64,000 nt of DNA, from NCBI RefSeq assembly GCF_042665195.1, contig NZ_JBHTBW010000021.1, positions 124,001-188,000 of the forward strand, in the 5' to 3' direction. How positions within the stretch are numbered: position 1 is the stretch's first letter; the number at the start of each line of letters is the position of its first letter. A program made the position numbers and the translations under genes. The DNA is from Laceyella putida. Lineage in GTDB: Bacteria; Bacillota; Bacilli; Thermoactinomycetales; Thermoactinomycetaceae. This document shows, in pieces, positions 59,381 to 64,000 of the stretch. The notes under the pieces were generated by a model. It saw only the letters and a list, made by a program, of their open reading frames with translations, was not told the DNA's origin and ran no database searches.

Positions 59381-59447
59381 GTTTTCCTGCAATTTGCACA
59401 GTAGACAACTTGATCTTGCTGGTGAGATCTGTTAACATTAAAACAAC

Positions 59448-59634
59448 AAATGAGTCCTGCGATGTACGTGACGCCCGAAAGTTTTGAGCCAACGCGATTA
59501 ATACGGGAGCCTGAAGTCATCTGAGGGAGTGGAAGCCACCGCCGAGTGGACCCATGAACTACAGATTCAGGGCACCCACCTGCTGATGAGGCAGGTTCAA
59601 AACTGACGGAGCACGGCATAATGGGGCTCTTTTT
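59448..59634 (+). ncRNA. ssrS: 6S RNA (bsrA/ssrS type)
   Basis: Between aspS and the next gene, as in B. subtilis, lies a stretch that folds into the 6S rod. The closing stem is GAGTCCTG/TGGGGCTC, followed by a T-run terminator. Further stems are AGTTTTGAGCC with GGTTCAAAACT and CCTGAA/TTCAGG plus TCTG/CAGA inside, with a CCTGC-GCAGG hairpin at the 3' side. A promoter (TTGATC-N17-TAACAT at 59410-59438) sits correctly. 6S RNA mimics open promoter DNA and holds sigma-A RNA polymerase in stationary phase. The exact ends are estimates. Confidence 0.82.
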
Positions 59635-59704
59635 TGTACATATCTCGCCGGATTTGGGGAAAATGTTAAATGAAATGATCTAACAGAAGGCAGGCGAGTG
59701 CGAA

Positions 59705-60289
59705 ATGATCCTTGGTGTGGATATTGACGGCACAATCAAAGATACGCAACGAGCGGCGATTGAAGTACATAACCGGGTTTTAAAACGAGACGTAAAACAG
59801 GAAGAGGTCAAAGAGTTTTATCTTGATAAAGCGTATGGATTGACGCCCAAAGAAGCATCCCGTTTATGGCGCAAACTAGAAGAAGAGATTTATTCTTTGG
59901 GGATCCCGCTCCAGCATGCGTCCGAGGTATTGAATGAATTGGTCAAACAAGGGCACCAAGTTTATTTTATTACGGCTCGCCCAGGATTCCCCAACATTGT
60001 GCAGGTAACCAAAGCATGGTTGAAGAAACACGGGTTTCCCTATACGGGAGATAACCTGATCATGAATTCGCAAGATAAAGCGCGCAAAGCCAAAGAGCTT
60101 GGGGTGGAATTGTTTTTCGAGGATGCCCCCAACCATATCGAAAACCTAGTCAAACACCATGTTCCCACCGTGATTGTGGATGCGGTCTATAATCGCAAGA
60201 TGCCCAAGGAGATCAAGCGGATCACGGATTGGCGGCAAGTGTATGACCTAGTTGAAGAACATATCAACCAAAAACTGAACGAAACGTAA
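59705..60289 (+). CDS. HAD-family 5'-nucleotidase-like phosphatase (YqfW type)
   Basis: This 194-residue HAD hydrolase has the nucleophile motif GVDIDGTIKDT, motif II ITARPG, Lys in DKARKAKELG and motif IV FFEDAPNHI. The size and arrangement fit the 5'(3')-deoxyribonucleotidase (NT5C) group that includes B. subtilis YqfW. It probably dephosphorylates nucleotides. The Shine-Dalgarno is modest (GGCGAG). Confidence 0.85.
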   Translation: MILGVDIDGTIKDTQRAAIEVHNRVLKRDVKQEEVKEFYLDKAYGLTPKEASRLWRKLEEEIYSLGIPLQHASEVLNELVKQGHQVYFITARPGFPNIVQVTKAWLKKHGFPYTGDNLIMNSQDKARKAKELGVELFFEDAPNHIENLVKHHVPTVIVDAVYNRKMPKEIKRITDWRQVYDLVEEHINQKLNET

Positions 60290-60294
60290 TGGAA

Positions 60295-60340
60295 AATAAG
60301 CCGATGTCCTTTTGAACAGGGGACACCGGCTTATTTTTAT
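60295..60340 (+). terminator. Rho-independent terminator
   Basis: AATAAGCCGATGTCC pairs with GGACACCGGCTTATT (one mismatch) followed by TTTAT. It ends the HAD gene. Confidence 0.85.
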
Positions 60341-60500
60341 CAGACTTTTTAGCGTTTTGTCAGAAAGAACGCACCACCTATGACCCTTTCTTCATTGCTT
60401 TATTCATTTTTCCGAATGGATAAAAAAATGAGACGGCAACATGCCAATGGTCCAAGGTCAAAGCAATTCGATGCCCCAAATACCGGACATGCCGGAAAAG

Positions 60501-60539
60501 AAAAAACAGCCTAGCGAAGGCATGAGATCGCTAGGCTGT
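60501..60539 (-). terminator. Rho-independent terminator
   Basis: On the minus strand ACAGCCTAGCGA and TCGCTAGGCTGT form a perfect 12-base stem followed by T residues. It ends the CotF-like gene. Confidence 0.88.
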
Positions 60540-60554
60540 CGCCGCTGATTGGCG

Positions 60555-61178
60555 TTACTGCAGAGGAAGTTGAGGAGAAGCAGGGCTATAGGAAGTGGTC
60601 AATTGTTGCATCTCTTGAGGGGAGAATTGCGGAACTTGATAATAGCCATGCTTGTTTTGATACAGGAAGATTTCATAAGCCATCTCGATGCAGTTTGGGA
60701 TGCTGTCCGCCAGAACGCGGCGTACGACCGGGTTGGTTGTTTCGGTAGCGGCAACGGCTCTATGGCCGGCACCCGTTTTCACACAGCTTAACATCTGTGA
60801 AGAAACGCGTTGGTCATTGATTTCGGTTGGGCTGGTCATGGGTTTTTTCGGTTGCCCCGGTTTTAAGCCATAAACAACGTTGTTTCCTTGTTTCATTTGA
60901 TAACGGCTGGTCGGTTTCGATGGATCGCGACCGGTGGAGAAGCATTCAACCAAAGTGTTGTACTCGTTGACCATATATTGGTATTGGCGTTGCATAATGT
61001 CGGCCAGTTCGGGATCTTTCACATGCTGGCGCAACATCACGTACGTATCCAATGTGTTGACGGCATGCGACAAAATCTCATGCACGTCCAAGACTTCATG
61101 ACCCGCATGGTTCATGACGGGTGGCACCGGATTGACCGTTTGGTTTTCCATTAGGTTCTGTGGATTTATCGGTTGCAT
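60555..61178 (-). CDS. CotF-like spore coat protein
   Basis: This 207-residue protein has a ferritin-like helical core: GHEVLDVHEILSHAVNTLDTYVMLRQHVKDPELADIMQRQ and NPVVRRVLADSIPNCIEMAYEIFLYQNKHGYYQVP. The last segment matches the CotF family C-terminus. The N- and C-terminal tails are Pro/Gln-rich. GGAAGGAGGAG precedes the ATG. Probably made in the mother cell and deposited on the spore. Convergent with the HAD gene, it lies between two core genes. Confidence 0.82.
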   Translation of the reverse strand: MQPINPQNLMENQTVNPVPPVMNHAGHEVLDVHEILSHAVNTLDTYVMLRQHVKDPELADIMQRQYQYMVNEYNTLVECFSTGRDPSKPTSRYQMKQGNNVVYGLKPGQPKKPMTSPTEINDQRVSSQMLSCVKTGAGHRAVAATETTNPVVRRVLADSIPNCIEMAYEIFLYQNKHGYYQVPQFSPQEMQQLTTSYSPASPQLPLQ

Positions 61179-61278
61179 GTTCAGAACTCCTCCTTCCTAA
61201 ATGTGACACTAAGTAATATGTCCCCGGAAAGGCGATTTACTCATCACAAGTTATGGCAAGGATGGAATCATCACAGGA

Positions 61279-62616
61279 TCATCCCGATGTGTTGTTTGGA
61301 TCCTCCCCCTTCATCCAGCGCAGAAAGGTTTGCAATTTACGCTCGTATCCATGCGGGCTGGGATGATACAGCGTTTTGCCGCGATGTTCATCCGGCAAGT
61401 ATTGCTGTTCCACATATCCACGCGGGTAATCGTGCGGATAACGATACCCTTTGCCTCTTCCCTGTGCCTTGGCGCCGGCAAAATGGGCGTCGCGCAGGTG
61501 TGGGGGAACTTCCCCGTTTTGTTCCTGTTTGACTGTGGCGTTGGCTTCGTTAATCCCCCGGACGGATGAATTACTCTTCGGTGCCGTGGCGATGTAGATG
61601 ACCGCCTGGGCCAAGGGAATCTGCGCTTCCGGAAGGCCGATGAACTCAACCGCATGCGCTGCCGCTGATGCGATCAACAAGGCCCGGGGATCGGCCATGC
61701 CCACGTCTTCCGCCGCGTGGATAAAAATGCGGCGGGCGATGAAACGGGGATCTTCGCCTGCTTGCAGCATCTTGGCCAAATAGTACAAAGCGGCGTCCGG
61801 GTCTGATCCGCGCATGCTTTTGATGAAAGCGGAAATGGTATCATAATGCTGGTCACCGCTTTTGTCATAGCGAATCACTTTGCGTTGGATCGATTCTTCA
61901 GCCACTTCCAGAGTGATGTGGCGAATGCCCGCTTCATCGGGCGGGGTCGTGACGACAGCCAATTCCAAGGCGTTTAAGGCATTGCGGCTGTCTCCACCCG
62001 CACAGCGGATCAAGTGGGATTTCGCGTCGTCGTCCAGACGGACTTGGTAAGCTCCCAAACCGCGCTCCGGATCAGCCAGCGCGCGCTCAAGCACTTGGCT
62101 GAGATCCGTTTCGGTCAACGGTTCCAGCATAAACAGGCGCGAACGCGACAACAATGCGGCATTCACCTCAAACGAGGGATTTTCGGTGGTCGCGCCGATC
62201 AAAATGATGGTGCCGTCTTCAACGTATGGAAGCAAGGCATCCTGTTGGGCGCGATTAAAACGATGGATCTCATCGATAAACAGAACGGTGCGTTGGCCAT
62301 ACAAGTTGATCCGTTCTTTTGCCCCCTCCACGATGCGGCGAATATCATTAACGCCAGCGGTTACGGCATTGATGCGCTCAAAAAACGCGCTGGTGTGATT
62401 GGCGATCACATGGGCAAGCGTGGTTTTGCCTGTTCCGGGTGGGCCGTAGAGAATGATGGAAGAAAGCTGGTCTGCTTCGATCATTCGTCTAAGCAGCTTC
62501 CCGCGTCCAATGATATGGGTTTGTCCCACCACTTCATCCAAGTTGCGGGGGCGCATGCGGGCGGCAAGGGGTTCGTTTCGCCGCTCTTGGTCCCAGCTAT
62601 ACTGAAATAAATCCAC
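61279..62616 (-). CDS. rarA: Replication-associated recombination protein RarA (MgsA)
   Basis: This 445-residue AAA+ ATPase has MRPRNLDEVVGQTHIIG, Walker A YGPPGTGKTTLAHVIAN and Walker B LFIDEIHRFNRAQQDALLP, followed by a C-terminal tetramerisation domain (HAAEDVGMADPRALLIA). It acts at stalled replication forks. The start is GTG at 62616 with GGCGGAAG upstream. In B. subtilis yrvN (rarA) is likewise near aspS and cymR. Confidence 0.94.
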   Translation of the reverse strand: MDLFQYSWDQERRNEPLAARMRPRNLDEVVGQTHIIGRGKLLRRMIEADQLSSIILYGPPGTGKTTLAHVIANHTSAFFERINAVTAGVNDIRRIVEGAKERINLYGQRTVLFIDEIHRFNRAQQDALLPYVEDGTIILIGATTENPSFEVNAALLSRSRLFMLEPLTETDLSQVLERALADPERGLGAYQVRLDDDAKSHLIRCAGGDSRNALNALELAVVTTPPDEAGIRHITLEVAEESIQRKVIRYDKSGDQHYDTISAFIKSMRGSDPDAALYYLAKMLQAGEDPRFIARRIFIHAAEDVGMADPRALLIASAAAHAVEFIGLPEAQIPLAQAVIYIATAPKSNSSVRGINEANATVKQEQNGEVPPHLRDAHFAGAKAQGRGKGYRYPHDYPRGYVEQQYLPDEHRGKTLYHPSPHGYERKLQTFLRWMKGEDPNNTSG

Positions 62617-62798
62617 GGTTCACTTCCGCCTTTCTATCGAACCTGCTTCTTTTCTCCCTATGATAGTGCGAATCCCGCGAATTGGCTAGAGTTCTACGGA
62701 TTGATTTTTTATTTAAAGGGAAAAAATATGTCAGAATAGAATAATCCTATGATAAACTGGCAAGTGAGGCTGACTGATAAAATAAAGGAAAGATTACA

Positions 62799-63506
62799 AT
62801 GAATGGGATGTTCCGCCAAGTCGCTTGGCGAACCGCACGGTTATGGCGGTGGGTGTTTTTTTTCGGCGGTTTGTGGATCATGGCTCTTGGAACCGTATTT
62901 GCGATAAAATCGAATCTGGGTGTAGCGCCTTGGGATGTTTTGCACATTGGGTTGGCCCATGTCTCCCGGTTGTCCATCGGTACTTGGGTGACCGTGTTTG
63001 GAATCTTGATTCTTGGCGTCACTTGCTGGCTCCAGCGCTCTCTTCCGCAATGGGGAACGTTTCTCAACATGCTATTGTTGGGGCCTTTTATCGATTTTAT
63101 ATTTTTTTTAGAGTTCATTCCTGACGTGCATGGCCTGATCTGGCGTCTCTCCTTTCTGACTTTTGGGGTGATGCTGGTTTCGCTGGGAGCGGGCATGTAC
63201 ATCGCGCCACGAGTCGGGGCGGGCCCGCGCGATGGTTTGACTCTGGAGATTTCCAATCGGACTGGCTGGTCGATTCGCGCCATTCGTACTATAATGGAGG
63301 TAATCGTTGGAGGGTGCGGCTGGTTTTTGGGTGGGCCTGTACATATTGGAACACTCTTTTTTTGTTTTTTGACGGGTCCACTCATGCAATGGTCCATTTC
63401 CTTCTGGGAGCGGTTATTAGAGAGAATATTGAAAAGGGGTGTCATTCTTGAAAATCTCGACAAAAGGGCGGTACGGGCTCACCATCATGATGGATCTGGC
63501 TGCTAG
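62799..63506 (+). CDS. YczE/YyaS/YitT-type membrane protein
   Basis: This 235-residue protein has five or so membrane helices, with GLWIMALGTVFAIKSNLGVAPWDVLHIGLA and a repeated second half including SLGAGMYIAPRVGAGPRDGLTLEIS. This internal duplication (LGVAPWD and VGAGPRDG) is typical of YczE-like proteins. Function unknown. AAAGGAAAG precedes the ATG. The C-terminal 20 codons overlap cymR by 59 bases; this tail (ENLDKRAVRAHHHDGSGC) looks unlike the family and may come from a lost earlier stop. Confidence 0.82.
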   Translation: MNGMFRQVAWRTARLWRWVFFFGGLWIMALGTVFAIKSNLGVAPWDVLHIGLAHVSRLSIGTWVTVFGILILGVTCWLQRSLPQWGTFLNMLLLGPFIDFIFFLEFIPDVHGLIWRLSFLTFGVMLVSLGAGMYIAPRVGAGPRDGLTLEISNRTGWSIRAIRTIMEVIVGGCGWFLGGPVHIGTLFFCFLTGPLMQWSISFWERLLERILKRGVILENLDKRAVRAHHHDGSGC

Positions 63507-63867
63507 GTACGGAAAGGGGCCGGTTCCGCTGAAAAGTGTGGCGGAGCGTCACGCCTTATCTGAACATTATTTGGAGCAGCTGATTGCCCCACTCCGCAAC
63601 GCGGGGCTCGTGCGCAGCGTACGGGGAGCTTATGGTGGATATAAGCTGGCGAAAGCCCCGGAGGAGATTTCAGCCGGCGATATCATCCGCGTGTTGGAAG
63701 GACCGATCAGTCCGGTCGAATTCAACGAAGAGGAAGATCCTGCCAGACGCGATCTGTGGAAGCGGATTCGTGATGCGATTGCGAAAGAATTGGATTCAAC
63801 CACGCTTGCTTCCCTCATCAATTTCACGCATGATGGTAACAATGATAACTATATGTTCTATATTTAG
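63448..63867 (+). CDS. cymR: Rrf2-family cysteine metabolism repressor CymR
   Basis: This 139-residue winged-helix regulator begins MKISTKGRYGLTIMMDLAARYG and has LSEHYLEQLIAPLRNAGLVRSVRGAYGGYKL and DIIRVLEGPISPVEF, closely following B. subtilis CymR, including the end NYMFYI. It lacks the three Cys of Fe-S type IscR. CymR works with CysK to repress cysteine synthesis genes. The start is TTG at 63448, eight bases after AAAAGGGG and inside the upstream gene. The desulfurase gene follows 13 bases later. Confidence 0.95.
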   Translation: MKISTKGRYGLTIMMDLAARYGKGPVPLKSVAERHALSEHYLEQLIAPLRNAGLVRSVRGAYGGYKLAKAPEEISAGDIIRVLEGPISPVEFNEEEDPARRDLWKRIRDAIAKELDSTTLASLINFTHDGNNDNYMFYI

Positions 63868-63880
63868 CAGGTGAATGACT

Positions 63881-64000
63881 ATGGCGATTTACTTGGATCA
63901 TGCCGCGACCACACCGATCCATCCACAGGTCAAAGAGGCCATGCTCCCCTACTTGGAAGGGGTGTTTGGCAATCCTTCCAGCATGCATCAATATGGCCGC
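63881..64000 (+). CDS. iscS: Cysteine desulfurase, N-terminal part (partial)
   Basis: The first 40 codons (MAIYLDHAATTPIHPQVKEA, then ending GNPSSMHQYGR) show the DHAATTP and GNPSSxHxxGR motifs of NifS/IscS-type PLP enzymes. It runs off the window. The position after cymR matches the B. subtilis yrvO (iscS) gene, which supplies sulfur for tRNA thiolation with trmU downstream. Confidence 0.93.
   Translation, partial: MAIYLDHAATTPIHPQVKEAMLPYLEGVFGNPSSMHQYGR

Overview
The window reads as chromosomal DNA of an endospore-forming, Gram-positive Bacillota of the class Bacilli. Supporting genes are a SpoVAD tail, the cotJABC operon, an alpha/beta-type and a gamma-type SASP, a CotF-like coat protein, YlbF/YlbG, a Bacillus-type hisS-aspS-6S RNA-rarA-cymR-iscS order and a T-box leader. 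Shine-Dalgarno sites are strong, and TTG or GTG starts are frequent. Thermoactinomycetaceae (Laceyella/Thermoactinomyces type) is my best guess, but that is inference.

Layout. 1-10.6 kb: end of a spoVA operon, a GDSL hydrolase, an SPFH protein with a small ribbon-helix-helix protein, a signal-less subtilase behind a hairpin that covers its ribosome binding site, a CNNM-type protein with MgtE, two proline-rich small proteins, a PrcB-domain lipoprotein, and an XPB helicase overlapping a large helicase-associated partner. 10.7-16.3 kb: ylbF, ylbG, then a sigma-54 activator followed by a class-III aminotransferase and a sodium/solute symporter, with a clear sigma-54 promoter in front of the aminotransferase. 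16.5-22.8 kb: an MFS exporter, a zinc-ribbon protein, a DUF1232 protein, minD-minE (no adjacent minC), a double Myb-like regulator and several short unknown genes. 22.8-27.0 kb is the accessory part: a MITE-like element, a mannonate pathway pair (uxuA and an SDR reductase), a frameshifted LysR pseudogene, an MFS fragment, and an IS200/IS605-type remnant that keeps its ends and a structured omega-RNA-like region but no tnpB.

27.1-38.1 kb is rich in spore genes: cotJABC, DUF2512 protein, SASP, acyl-CoA ligase, a second signal-less subtilase followed by a 44-codon CxxC peptide, a class B PBP, a DUF502 protein, gamma SASP and phosphatidylserine decarboxylase. 38.1-49.4 kb holds a rhomboid homologue lacking its catalytic serine and ordinary metabolic genes (MFS, GGCT, aldehyde dehydrogenase, sulfurtransferase, DoxX, Gfo/Idh/MocA and D-2-hydroxyacid dehydrogenases, greA, truncated haemoglobin). 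49.5-64 kb is conserved core: rel-dtd, tkt, a methyltransferase, a DUF423 protein, T-box-hisS-aspS, 6S RNA, a HAD phosphatase, a CotF-like protein, rarA, a YczE-like protein, cymR and the start of iscS.

I found no rRNA, tRNA, CRISPR array or complete transposase gene. No single locus is clearly a new system. The most promising leads are the tnpB-less omega-RNA-like element, the XPB pair, the pseudo-rhomboid, the minDE arrangement, and two striking hairpins: one covering a ribosome binding site, one with a stop codon as its loop.
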